From Loktanella salsilacus (GTDB lineage Bacteria > Pseudomonadota > Alphaproteobacteria > Rhodobacterales > Rhodobacteraceae), in assembly GCF_900114485.1 (NCBI RefSeq), contig NZ_FOTF01000010.1:92136-156135 (forward strand): a stretch of DNA of 64,000 bases, in the 5' to 3' direction. A model generated the notes under the pieces. The model was not told the DNA's origin and searched no databases. It saw only the letters and a list, made by a program, of their open reading frames with translations. The position numbers were made by a program, and so were the translations under genes. This document shows, one piece after another, positions 26,891 to 37,050 of the stretch; the stretch's first letter is position 1, and each line of letters starts with the position of its first letter.

Positions 26891-27894
26891 GCCTTTATTA
26901 CCGCCCGCTGCCGCAGCTAGACGCCGCGCGTCCGGCTGACGCGCTGACCCTTGCGGGGGGCTGGTGCTGGTTCGACAAGGTCGAGGTGTTGTCCCGCACC
27001 GCGCCGCCCCGGATTGTTCCAGCCGCTGACGTGCCCCAAGACGTGCTGCTGCGCCTGACCGCGCCGCGCGCGCCGGTCGCAGGGCTGGGCATGGGCCAAG
27101 TTCAGATCATGGGCATCCTGAACGTGACGCCGGACAGTTTTTCCGACGGGGGGGCCTTCATTGCGCCCGATGCGGCGCTGGCCCAAGCCTTTGCGATGCA
27201 GGCGGATGGCGCAAGTATCATCGACGTTGGCGGCGAAAGCACACGGCCCGGCGCAGCGCTCGTACCCGACGCCGAAGAGCTTGCCCGCACCGCCCCGGTG
27301 ATCGCCGCCCTGCGCGAACAAAGCGACATCGCGATCTCTATCGACACGCGCAAGGGCGGTGTTGCGCGCGCGGCGGTCGCTATGGGGGCGGGCCTGATCA
27401 ACGATGTCTCTGCGATGACCTGGGACCCGCAGATGGCGCAGATTGCGGCGGATAGTGGCCAGCCGATCTGCCTGATGCATGCCAAGGGTGATCCCGAAAC
27501 GATGCAGTTGGGCCCGCAGTACGACGATGTGCTGCTGGATGTCTTTGACTATCTGGCAGACCGCATTGCCGTGGCAGAGGCAGCAGGCATTCCCCGGGAT
27601 CGCATCGTCGTCGATCCGGGCATCGGATTTGGCAAGACGCAAGAGCATAACCTTGCCCTATTGCGGCGTCTGTCGCTGTTCCACGCCTTTGGCTGCCCGA
27701 TCTTGCTGGGCGCATCGCGCAAGCGGTTCATCGGCACGATCACAGGGGCGCAGGCGGCGGCGGGCCGGATGGCGGGCTCGCTTGCGGTGACATTGGCAGG
27801 CGTCGCGCAGGGGGTGCAAATCCACCGTGTGCACGATACAAAAGAGGCAAAAGCGGCCTGTGATATGGCCCGCGCCCTACGAGGACAGGACTGA
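26887..27894 (+). CDS. folP: Dihydropteroate synthase
   Basis: The product has 335 residues. The TIM-barrel domain starts at [16 protein letters not shown] (near residue 76). It continues with [45 protein letters not shown] and GASRKRFIG, the pterin, pyrophosphate and sulfonamide-site motifs. It condenses hydroxymethyl-dihydropterin diphosphate with p-aminobenzoate. A 75-residue N-terminal extension is present. It overlaps folB (ATGA) and glmM (TGATG), so one operon. No folK gene is in the window. Confidence 0.95.
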   Translation: MSLYYRPLPQLDAARPADALTLAGGWCWFDKVEVLSRTAPPRIVPAADVPQDVLLRLTAPRAPVAGLGMGQVQIMGILNVTPDSFSDGGAFIAPDAALAQAFAMQADGASIIDVGGESTRPGAALVPDAEELARTAPVIAALREQSDIAISIDTRKGGVARAAVAMGAGLINDVSAMTWDPQMAQIAADSGQPICLMHAKGDPETMQLGPQYDDVLLDVFDYLADRIAVAEAAGIPRDRIVVDPGIGFGKTQEHNLALLRRLSLFHAFGCPILLGASRKRFIGTITGAQAAAGRMAGSLAVTLAGVAQGVQIHRVHDTKEAKAACDMARALRGQD

Positions 27895-29237
27895 TGGCAG
27901 ATAAGATTTTCGGAACCGATGGCATTCGCGGCAAGGCCAACGCCTATCCCATGACCGCCGATATGGCCCTGCGCATCGGGGCTGCTGCGGGTCGTTATTT
28001 CCGCAACGACGGGTCCAACGGGCACCGCGTTGTGATCGGTAAGGACACGCGCCTGTCGGGCTATATGTTCGAAAACGCGCTGACGGCGGGTCTGACCAGC
28101 ACGGGCATGAATGTGCTGCTGCTGGGACCTGTGCCAACGCCTGCGGTGGGGCTGCTGACCAGTTCGATGCGGGCGGATATGGGGATTATGATCTCTGCCA
28201 GCCACAACCCGCACCACGACAATGGGATCAAGTTCTTTGGCCCTGACGGGTTTAAACTGTCGGACGCCGCAGAAGAGGAAATTACCCGTCTGGTTTTTGA
28301 CGGGGTGGAGCCTGCGCAGGCGAACAATATCGGCCGCGCGAAGCGGATCGACGATGGCCGTTTTCGCTATGCGGAACGGCTCAAGGCGATTTTCCCGGCG
28401 GGTATGCGGCTGGATGGTCTGAAGGTCGTGATCGATTGCGCCAATGGCGCAGGCTACAAAGTCGCGCCAGAGGTGCTGTGGGAGCTGGGGGCCACGGTCA
28501 TCCCTGTGGGCACCGCGCCGAACGGGTACAACATCAACGACGGCTGCGGCTCTACCAATACGTCGGCTGCGGCGAAGGCGATTATCAGTCACGGTGCGGA
28601 TGTGGGCATCTGTCTGGACGGCGACGCGGACCGGGTGATGATCCTGGACGAGACAGGCCGCGTGGCTGACGGCGACCAGCTGATGGCGCTGATGGCGCAT
28701 CGCTGGGCGCAGGCGGGCAAGCTGGCGAATGGCACGCTGGTTGCGACAGTGATGTCGAACCTGGGGCTAGAGCGCTATTTGGAGGCGCAGGGGCTGCGGC
28801 TGGAGCGCACGAACGTCGGTGACCGCTATGTGGTCGAGGCAATGCGCAAATCGGGCCACAATCTGGGCGGTGAACAGTCAGGTCACATCGTGATGACCGA
28901 CTATGCCACCACGGGTGACGGCCTGCTGGCGGGCCTGCAATTTCTGGCCGCGATGATCGAGACGGGCCAGCCCGCATCAAGCCTGACCCATAGTTTTGAA
29001 ACCGTGCCGCAAATGCTGAAAAACGTGCGCTACACCGCTGGCAGTGATCCTTTGGCCGCGCAGGCGGTGCAGGACTGTATTGCAGCCGCCGAGGTGCAGC
29101 TGGTCGGCAAAGGGCGGCTGCTGATCCGGAAATCTGGAACCGAGCCGCTTATTCGCGTCATGGCGGAATGCGAGGACCCGGATTTGCTGTTGCAGGTCGT
29201 GGACGGGATTGTCGACGAAGTTTCGCGGGCGGGGTGA
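27894..29237 (+). CDS. glmM: Phosphoglucosamine mutase
   Basis: The product has 447 residues. It converts glucosamine-6-phosphate to glucosamine-1-phosphate for UDP-GlcNAc, peptidoglycan and LPS. The order of motifs is [13 protein letters not shown], the phospho-Ser loop [13 protein letters not shown], the metal-binding [18 protein letters not shown] and the sugar-phosphate site [12 protein letters not shown]. The start overlaps the folP stop by one base. A folP-glmM pair is a common bacterial arrangement. Confidence 0.97.
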   Translation: MADKIFGTDGIRGKANAYPMTADMALRIGAAAGRYFRNDGSNGHRVVIGKDTRLSGYMFENALTAGLTSTGMNVLLLGPVPTPAVGLLTSSMRADMGIMISASHNPHHDNGIKFFGPDGFKLSDAAEEEITRLVFDGVEPAQANNIGRAKRIDDGRFRYAERLKAIFPAGMRLDGLKVVIDCANGAGYKVAPEVLWELGATVIPVGTAPNGYNINDGCGSTNTSAAAKAIISHGADVGICLDGDADRVMILDETGRVADGDQLMALMAHRWAQAGKLANGTLVATVMSNLGLERYLEAQGLRLERTNVGDRYVVEAMRKSGHNLGGEQSGHIVMTDYATTGDGLLAGLQFLAAMIETGQPASSLTHSFETVPQMLKNVRYTAGSDPLAAQAVQDCIAAAEVQLVGKGRLLIRKSGTEPLIRVMAECEDPDLLLQVVDGIVDEVSRAG

Positions 29238-29255
29238 GTTTAAGGCATTGGCGGA

Positions 29256-29300
29256 CTGGGGCTCTGCCCCAGACCCCGAGGTATTTCCGACCAGAAGAAG
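29256..29300 (+). repeat. Intergenic repeat copy B with hairpin
   Basis: CTGGGGC-TCT-GCCCCAG (29256-29272) forms a 7-bp stem, followed by ACCCCGAGGTATTTCCGACC and AGAAGAAG. The tail matches the repeat family core GGAGTATTTnnGGCCAGATGAAG with a few changes. It separates glmM from the convergent DMT gene. Confidence 0.55.
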
Positions 29301-29311
29301 GGTGGCCCGGG

Positions 29312-30226
29312 TCAGGCGCGGGCGAAGAGTTTGCGCAGGCTGCCCCATTGGCTGATTGCGAGGCCGCAGAGGATCAGGGCAAGGGCTGCGAAAAAGCGGA
29401 GCGGCAGCGTTTCTGACAAGATCAGCGCACCGCACAGGACCGACCACAGCGGGACTTGATAGTTCACCAGCGTCATAAAGACCGAACCTGCCGAGCGGAT
29501 CACGATAACGCGCAGGAGTGTCGCAAGGGCTGTGGGAAACAGGCCGAGGAATACGATGGCGGCCATGTGCAGCGGCGCGGCGGGGCCGGGGACCCCCTCG
29601 AACAGCAGCATGGCGGGGATCAGCACGGCAGAGCCGACGCCGAGGGTCAGCGCGCCCAGCACAATCGGGTCGATTGGCGGACAGCGCCGCGTCATGATGC
29701 TGGCGATGGCGTAAGAGCCTGCGGCGGTCAGGCAGGCGAGTTGGCCCAGCGGCTCCATCCCCGATCCGATGCGCAGCACGCCGGGGCCGATCAGGACTAG
29801 CGCGCCCAAGAAGCCGACGCAGACGCCGATCAGGCGGCGGGTGGAGAGCGGCTCGTCGCTGAAAATATGCGCCAAGGGCAGAACGAAAAGCGGCAGCGCC
29901 GCCATCGAAATTCCGGCGAAGGCAGAAGGCACATATTGTTGCCCCCACGACAGCAGGGCAAAGGGCAGCGCGGTGTTCAGCACGCCAATGAAGGCAAGGT
30001 ATTTGATCAGGCGCGGCGTGAACTCTGGCCAAGGGCGGCGCATGGCCGCTTGCAGTATAAAGAGCGCCAGCGCGCCAAGCGATGTGCGTGCGCAGGCGAC
30101 AGTCAGCGGGCCGTAGCCCTGCAAAGCTACTGCGACGACCATGAATGTGCCGCCCCAGATGACGCCTAATAGCCCGATCGAGGCCCAATTGCTGGTGGTC
30201 GGGGCGGAGGCTTGGGCGGCTTGCAT
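29312..30226 (-). CDS. DMT/EamA family transporter
   Basis: The product has 304 residues in ten hydrophobic helices forming two EamA repeats. It starts with the typical LLGVIWGGTFMVVAVAL and has ARTSLGALALF and a second-repeat PLWSVLCGALILSE. It is an inner-membrane exporter or importer of small metabolites; the substrate is not readable. The first codon of the open frame (30238) is TTG, so the ATG at 30226 is chosen. It is divergent from the aldehyde dehydrogenase gene. Confidence 0.87.
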   Translation of the reverse strand: MQAAQASAPTTSNWASIGLLGVIWGGTFMVVAVALQGYGPLTVACARTSLGALALFILQAAMRRPWPEFTPRLIKYLAFIGVLNTALPFALLSWGQQYVPSAFAGISMAALPLFVLPLAHIFSDEPLSTRRLIGVCVGFLGALVLIGPGVLRIGSGMEPLGQLACLTAAGSYAIASIMTRRCPPIDPIVLGALTLGVGSAVLIPAMLLFEGVPGPAAPLHMAAIVFLGLFPTALATLLRVIVIRSAGSVFMTLVNYQVPLWSVLCGALILSETLPLRFFAALALILCGLAISQWGSLRKLFARA

Positions 30227-30384
30227 GGGTATGGGCAACTTTGGATTGGGAACTGGCCCTGCCTAGCGCAGGATTGCGGGCATGGGAACGCGCAAAGGGG
30301 GCGCGCGTGCCAAAGTGTCGGGCTAGGCCGCGCCGTGACGACGCGTTAGACTTGATTGCTGCGCGCAAGCAGGGATCATGGGGC

Positions 30385-31791
30385 ATGACACAAACACATC
30401 AAGATCTTGCGGCCCTTTTTGCCGCGCATAAGGCGGCGGTTCCCGCGCGCCGCGTATCCTTCGATCGGCATGCGCGGCTGGCAGCTTTGGCGAAGCTGCG
30501 CCAAGCGGTGCTGGACCGGCAAGACGATATCATCGCCGCACTGGCAGCCGATTTCGGCAAACACCCGGTAGAGGTGCGTCTGACAGAAATCCTGCCCATT
30601 TTGCAGGACATCAGCCATGCCCGCCGCCACTTGCGGCGCTGGATGCGGCCGCGGCGGGTGCTGCCGACGCTGATGATGATCGGCACCTCTGCCCGGATCG
30701 AGGCGCAGCCGCGCGGTGTCGCGCTGATTATCGCGCCGTGGAATTTTCCGTTTCAACTGGCGTTGGGGCCATTGGTGTCGGCGCTGGCCGCTGGGTGTAG
30801 CGCGATTATCAAGCCGTCAGAGATGACGCCTGCGACCTCTGCGCTGATTGCGGACATGGTCGCGGACTGCTTTGCGCCGGATCTGGTGGCGGTGGTTCAA
30901 GGCGGGGTAGAGGCCTCGACGCAGCTGCTCGCGCTGCCGTTTGACCATATTTTCTTTACCGGCAGCCCGGCGGTGGGCAAGATCGTGATGGCGGCGGCGG
31001 CTAAGTCGCTGGCTTCGGTCACGTTAGAGCTGGGCGGAAAGTCCCCGGTGATTGTCGGGCCGGATGCGAATATTGCGAAGGCTGCAAAGTGGATCGCTTG
31101 GGGGCGGTTCATCAATGCGGGGCAGACCTGCGTCGCGCCGGACCATGTGTTTGTGCACGCCAGCCAGCGCGCGGCGCTCACGGATGCGCTGCAGGGGCGG
31201 ATTGCGGCGATGTACGGGGCTGATCCCGCGACGTCGCCCGCTTTGGCGCGGATTGTCGATGATCGCAATTTCGCGCGGGTGACCGGGCTGATCGCGGACG
31301 CGGTCAAGGCCGGGGCCAAGGTTGTCGCGGGCGGACAGGCCGACATGGGCGCGCGGCGGCTGGCACCGGCATTGTTAGAACAGACCGCTGCGGACATGGA
31401 CGTCAGCCGCGAGGAAATCTTTGGCCCTGTGCTGCCGCTCATTCCCTATGATGATCTGGATGTCGTGCTAGAGCGTATCAATGCTGGCCCGCATCCGCTG
31501 GCGCTTTATGTCTTTGGCAGCAAGGGGTTGGCGGGTGACGTTGTTGCGCGGACCACGTCGGGTTCTGTCGGGGTTAACCTGACGGTCATGCCTGTTATCC
31601 ACGGTAATCTGCCGTTTGGCGGGGTGGGCACGTCGGGCATGGGGGCGGCGCATGGGCAGGCGGGCTTTGCCGCGTTCAGCCATATGCGGCCCGTGCTGCG
31701 GAACCGCTTTCTGCCGATGACGCTGCTGTTTCCGCCCTATACGGGGCGGGTGAAAAAGCTGGCCAAGCTGGTGCAGCGCCTTGTGCAATAA
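30385..31791 (+). CDS. Aldehyde dehydrogenase (class 3 / coniferyl aldehyde dehydrogenase-like)
   Basis: The product has 468 residues. NAD(P)-dependent oxidation of aldehydes to acids is expected. The motifs are PWNFPFQLALGPL, KPSEMTP, FTGSPAVGK, the general-base Glu in TLELGGKSP, the nucleophile Cys in NAGQTCVAPDHV and EEIFGPVLP. The C-terminal tail after the catalytic domain (LFPPYTGRVKKLAKL) is like the membrane-near tails of class 3 enzymes. ATG 30385 gives the family start; 48 upstream in-frame codons are not supported. A shared terminator follows. Confidence 0.92.
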   Translation: MTQTHQDLAALFAAHKAAVPARRVSFDRHARLAALAKLRQAVLDRQDDIIAALAADFGKHPVEVRLTEILPILQDISHARRHLRRWMRPRRVLPTLMMIGTSARIEAQPRGVALIIAPWNFPFQLALGPLVSALAAGCSAIIKPSEMTPATSALIADMVADCFAPDLVAVVQGGVEASTQLLALPFDHIFFTGSPAVGKIVMAAAAKSLASVTLELGGKSPVIVGPDANIAKAAKWIAWGRFINAGQTCVAPDHVFVHASQRAALTDALQGRIAAMYGADPATSPALARIVDDRNFARVTGLIADAVKAGAKVVAGGQADMGARRLAPALLEQTAADMDVSREEIFGPVLPLIPYDDLDVVLERINAGPHPLALYVFGSKGLAGDVVARTTSGSVGVNLTVMPVIHGNLPFGGVGTSGMGAAHGQAGFAAFSHMRPVLRNRFLPMTLLFPPYTGRVKKLAKLVQRLVQ

Positions 31792-31820
31792 AAAAGGCCC
31801 GCCAGAGTGGCGGGCCTTTT
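31792..31820. terminator. Bidirectional terminator between aldehyde dehydrogenase and ilvC
   Basis: AAAAGGCCCGCCA and TGGCGGGCCTTTT flank a 3-base loop, giving a 13-bp stem with A and T runs at either end. It can end both the plus-strand aldehyde dehydrogenase and the minus-strand ilvC transcripts. Confidence 0.9.
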
Positions 31821-31839
31821 CGTTACTTATCCGGTCGGA

Positions 31840-33450
<1,611 letters not shown>

Positions 33451-33451
<1 letters not shown>

Positions 33452-33900
33452 TGCTGGACGAGACGGACCGCGCCTTGCTGACCTTGCTGGTGGCGGACGC
33501 CGGGCAATCGGCTAGCGCGCTGGGGCGGCAGTTGGGGCTAAGCCAGCCTGCAACGTGGCGGCGCATCAAACGGCTGCAAGAGGCGGGAATCCTGACCGGG
33601 CGGCGGCTGTTGCTGGACGCGGAAAAGCTGGGATTTGGCGTGACGGTTTTTCTTGGGATCAAGCTGGCGACCAAGGGCCGCGTCGGGATGGAGGATTTCG
33701 AGCGCGCCGTTGGCGGCATCCCAGAGGTGCAGGTCGTCACGCATGTTTTGGGCCTTTATGACTATCGCTTGCGGGTTGTGGCGCGGGATCTGGCGGATTT
33801 TGAACGCGTGCTGCGGCGGCGGATCATGACGCTGCCCGGCGTCGGCAACGTCGAGGCGAATGTGATGCTAAGCGAGGAACGCCGCCCCGGACCGCTGTAG
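33451..33900 (+). CDS. Lrp/AsnC family transcriptional regulator (second of the pair)
   Basis: The product has 149 residues with the classic layout MLDETDRALLTLLVADAG, then LGLSQPATWRRIKRLQEAGILTG (helix-turn-helix), then a RAM domain with VTHVLGLYDYRLRVVARDL. The ATG at 33451 overlaps the stop of the first Lrp gene; a GTG one codon earlier is also possible. It is more like canonical Lrp than its partner. The two may form mixed oligomers, which is speculation. Confidence 0.9.
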
Positions 33901-33966
33901 GCGCAGATAGCTTTTGCCAGAGGCCGCTTTCCGGCCTAGCTGTTGCGGCAACGCAAGGAGAGTATG

Positions 33967-35100
33967 ATGAACACTGCCGCCCCCCGCACCCCCGTCGATC
34001 CCGATGGCCTGATGGAATTTTCCGTCGTCTTTACCGACCGCTCGCTTAATTCCATGAGCAAGGTTTTTCAGCAGGTGATGCGGGATGTGTCCGGCATGTT
34101 GAAGGACGTCTATAAGGCAGACGCGATTGCGATCGTGCCCGGCGGTGGCACCTTTGGGATGGAGGCTGTCGCGCGGCAGTTTGGCACCGGGGCGCATTGC
34201 TTGATCGTGCGCAACGGTTGGTTTTCCTATCGCTGGTCGCAGATTTTCGACATGGGCGGCTTTGCGGCTGAAACGACCGTTAAGATGGCGCATCAGACCG
34301 GCAACGACAGCCGTGCACCCTTTGCGCCCGCACCGATTGCTGATGTCGTGCAGGCGATCCGGTATGCGAAGCCCGATGTGGTGTTCGCCCCGCATGTGGA
34401 AACCAGCGCTGGGATGATTCTGCCGGATGATTACCTGAAAGCGATGTCGGGTGCCGCGCATGAGGTCGGCGCGATCATGGTACTGGACTGCATCGCGTCC
34501 GGCTGCATCTGGGTCGATATGAAGGCGACGGGCGTCGACGTGCTGATCTCTGCCCCGCAAAAGGGGTGGTCCGCCACACCCTGCGCAGGTCTGGTGATGC
34601 TGTCGGATCGCGCGGCAGAGCGGCTCGAGGCGACGACGTCGAACAGCTTTGCCGGGGATTTGAAAAAGTGGCGGCAGATCATGAAAGCCTACGAGGACGG
34701 CGGCCACGCCTATCACGCGACGATGCCCACGGACGGGCTGCGCGATCTGCGTGATACGATGATCGAATCGCGGGACTATGGCTTTGACAAGCTGATGGCC
34801 GCGCAGTGGGAACTGGGCCGCGGCGTGCGGGCGCATCTGGCCGATTTGGGCGTGGCGTCGGTCGCGGCGCAAGGGTTCGAGGCCCCCGGCGTCGTCGTCA
34901 GCTATACCGATGATCCGGCGGTCAAATCTGGCGCGGCTTTTGTCGCTGAGGGCATGCAGATCGCGGCCGGCGTGCCGTTGCAGGTGGGGGAGCCTGCGGA
35001 TTTCATGACCTTTCGGCTGGGGCTGTTCGGGCTGGACAAGCTTTACGACGTGCCAGCTACCTTGGACCGCCTGCTGCCGGTGCTGACCCGCGTCCTTTAG
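33967..35100 (+). CDS. Class V aminotransferase (alanine/serine-glyoxylate aminotransferase family)
   Basis: The product has 377 residues and is a fold-type I PLP enzyme. Visible features are VPGGGTFGMEAVARQF (PLP phosphate side), HVETSAGMILPDDYL, the Asp in MVLDCIASGCIW and the Schiff-base Lys in ISAPQKGWSATP. Members use glyoxylate or pyruvate as amino acceptor. AAGGAG lies 6 bases before ATG 33967 and 3 before ATG 33964, so the later is preferred. It overlaps the convergent hydroxylase gene by 4 bases. The amino donor is not known. Confidence 0.88.
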   Translation: MNTAAPRTPVDPDGLMEFSVVFTDRSLNSMSKVFQQVMRDVSGMLKDVYKADAIAIVPGGGTFGMEAVARQFGTGAHCLIVRNGWFSYRWSQIFDMGGFAAETTVKMAHQTGNDSRAPFAPAPIADVVQAIRYAKPDVVFAPHVETSAGMILPDDYLKAMSGAAHEVGAIMVLDCIASGCIWVDMKATGVDVLISAPQKGWSATPCAGLVMLSDRAAERLEATTSNSFAGDLKKWRQIMKAYEDGGHAYHATMPTDGLRDLRDTMIESRDYGFDKLMAAQWELGRGVRAHLADLGVASVAAQGFEAPGVVVSYTDDPAVKSGAAFVAEGMQIAAGVPLQVGEPADFMTFRLGLFGLDKLYDVPATLDRLLPVLTRVL

Positions 35101-36287
35101 GACGCGCCAAGGCCCAGCTTCATCAACCGATGGCGAATGGGCGCTGCGTCGTGCAGCGCCTTGACGCCCATGGCCCGCAGGTCGTGGATCAGCGGGCTTG
35201 CGGCCATGGAGGTGCGGTTCAGGGCGTCGATGCCTGTGACCCGCAGGCGCATATCGCTGTGCCGTGCCTTTTCATAGGCCGCCAGCATCGCAGGCTGACC
35301 AAGCGTGTCGCGGTTGTCCGCAGCCAGATCCAGCAGGCTTGCCATATCGGCCAGCGACATATTCAGCCCCTGCGCGCCAATGGGGGGCATGACATGCGCC
35401 GCCTCTGCCACCAGCGCGGTGCGGGGGGCGGTGATGCGATCCGCGATCTGGGTGATGATCGGCCAGACAGATCGTTTGCCGACCAGCGTCAGCGGACCAT
35501 TCACGCCTGCGCTGCGGGTGTTCGCGGCAGCGGTAAAGGCGGCATCATCCAGCGCCATCAGCGCGGCGATCTTTGGCCCGGTATCCATCCAGACGACGGA
35601 GGAACAAGGCTGCCCATCGACATCGGGCAGGGGCACCAGCGTGAACGGGCCGCCGTCGCGGTGCACCTCGGTCGAGATGCCGCCGTGCGGCTGCGGGTGC
35701 GTGACCGCAAAGGTCACGGCCTTTTGGCCGTAGCGAGTGGTCGCGGCGTCGATGTTGTTCGCCTGCCGCACCGCCGAATTGCGACCATCCGCACCGATGA
35801 CCAGTTTGGCCGACAGTTGCGTTCCATCACTCAGCCGGACCAGCGCCTGATCCAGCCGCGCCACCATACTGGCGAAACCGGTGCCCGTGCGCAGGGTCAC
35901 ATTTGGCATCTGCGCGATCCGGTCGACCATCACCCGGCGCAGCAGCCAGTTCGGCAAGTTCCAGCCAAAGGGCGCGTCGGAAATGTCATCGGCGACGAAA
36001 TCACGGGTGGTCGCAGGCTCTTTTGCGGCGTCCACGATGCGCATGACGTCCAGCGCCGTGGCGTAGGGGGCTAGCGCCTCCCACAGGCCGGCGCGGTCCA
36101 GAAACGCTTTGGCGGGCTGCAGGAATGCGGTGGTGCGCAGATCAGCGCCGTCTTGTGCGGCGTCCGTGACGGGCGGGGCGGGGTCCACCACGATCACGTC
36201 AAAGCCGGCCGCGCCGAATGCAACCGCTGCGGCCAATCCAGCGACGCCGCCGCCGCTGATCACGATGTCTGTGCGAATTCTATCCAT
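35097..36287 (-). CDS. UbiH/UbiF/COQ6 family FAD-dependent hydroxylase
   Basis: The product has 396 residues. The N-terminal FAD-binding ISGGGVAGLAAAVAFGAAG, the central LVIGADGRNSAVR (DG motif) and the late AAHVMPPIGAQGLNMSLAD are those of ubiquinone ring hydroxylases. The usual GD before AAH is AE here. It most likely hydroxylates a ubiquinone precursor in the membrane-associated Ubi complex, but the ring position is not deducible. It overlaps the convergent aminotransferase by 4 bases and is divergent from the GntR gene. Confidence 0.9.
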   Translation of the reverse strand: MDRIRTDIVISGGGVAGLAAAVAFGAAGFDVIVVDPAPPVTDAAQDGADLRTTAFLQPAKAFLDRAGLWEALAPYATALDVMRIVDAAKEPATTRDFVADDISDAPFGWNLPNWLLRRVMVDRIAQMPNVTLRTGTGFASMVARLDQALVRLSDGTQLSAKLVIGADGRNSAVRQANNIDAATTRYGQKAVTFAVTHPQPHGGISTEVHRDGGPFTLVPLPDVDGQPCSSVVWMDTGPKIAALMALDDAAFTAAANTRSAGVNGPLTLVGKRSVWPIITQIADRITAPRTALVAEAAHVMPPIGAQGLNMSLADMASLLDLAADNRDTLGQPAMLAAYEKARHSDMRLRVTGIDALNRTSMAASPLIHDLRAMGVKALHDAAPIRHRLMKLGLGAS

Positions 36288-36396
36288 GTCCTTGATATAG
36301 GCCGCGCGAGGCGGCGGGGAAAGCCCGCGCCCTGCGACATCCTTGCCCGCCCGCCGTAATCGCGGCTATGGTCCGGCGAAGATATAAGGAAGCACG

Positions 36397-37050
36397 ATGC
36401 AGGACCGCGCGACACCGCAAAAAGACGCCTATGCCCTGATATTGGAGGCGATCGACAGCCATTTTTACAAGCCGGGCGATCGGTTGGTGGAAAGCGAACT
36501 GGCCGACCGCCTTGGCGTCAGCCGCACCCCGGTGCGAGAGGCGTTGCAGCGGCTAGAGACGCAAAGCCTGCTGACCCGCGACGGGCGGTCGTTGATCGTG
36601 GCGTCCTTGGATCACACGCAAATGGCAGAGCTATATGTCGTGCGCGGCACCTTGGAAGGGCTCGCCGCGCGCCTTGCCGCCCGCCACGCCACGCCAGAAG
36701 AGGTCGCCGTGCTGCGCGATATGCTGCGGGCTGATCAGGCGCTGAAGAACGATCCAGACGCACTGGCCCGCGCCAATCGGCGGTTTCACAAGCAGATCCA
36801 TTTGGCGTCGCATAACCGGTTTTTGGTGCAGCAGCTGGACCTTGTGCACCGATCCATGGCGCTGCTGGCGACGACATCCATCGCCGCCGAAGGGCGCGGC
36901 AGCGATACCTTGCAAGAACATGGCCGCATCGTCGAGGCGATTGCCGCTGGTGACGGCGAGGCGGCGGATGCGGCCCTGCGCGCCCACATCTCTGAGGCGT
37001 TTGTTACTCGGCTGCGGCTTGATGCGGCAAAGGTGGAGGCGGCTGACTAG
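36397..37050 (+). CDS. GntR family regulator with FCD ligand domain
   Basis: The product has 217 residues. The winged helix includes AYALILEAIDSHFYKPGDRL, ESELADRLGVSRTPVREALQRLE and RDGRSLIV. The all-helical FCD domain (about 75-205) contains ANRRFHKQIHLASHN and RIVEAIAAGDGEAADAALRAHI, whose His residues bind metal in relatives. The ligand is probably a small organic acid. Its last 47 bases overlap the convergent glycosyltransferase. Target genes are not apparent. Confidence 0.92.
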   Translation: MQDRATPQKDAYALILEAIDSHFYKPGDRLVESELADRLGVSRTPVREALQRLETQSLLTRDGRSLIVASLDHTQMAELYVVRGTLEGLAARLAARHATPEEVAVLRDMLRADQALKNDPDALARANRRFHKQIHLASHNRFLVQQLDLVHRSMALLATTSIAAEGRGSDTLQEHGRIVEAIAAGDGEAADAALRAHISEAFVTRLRLDAAKVEAAD

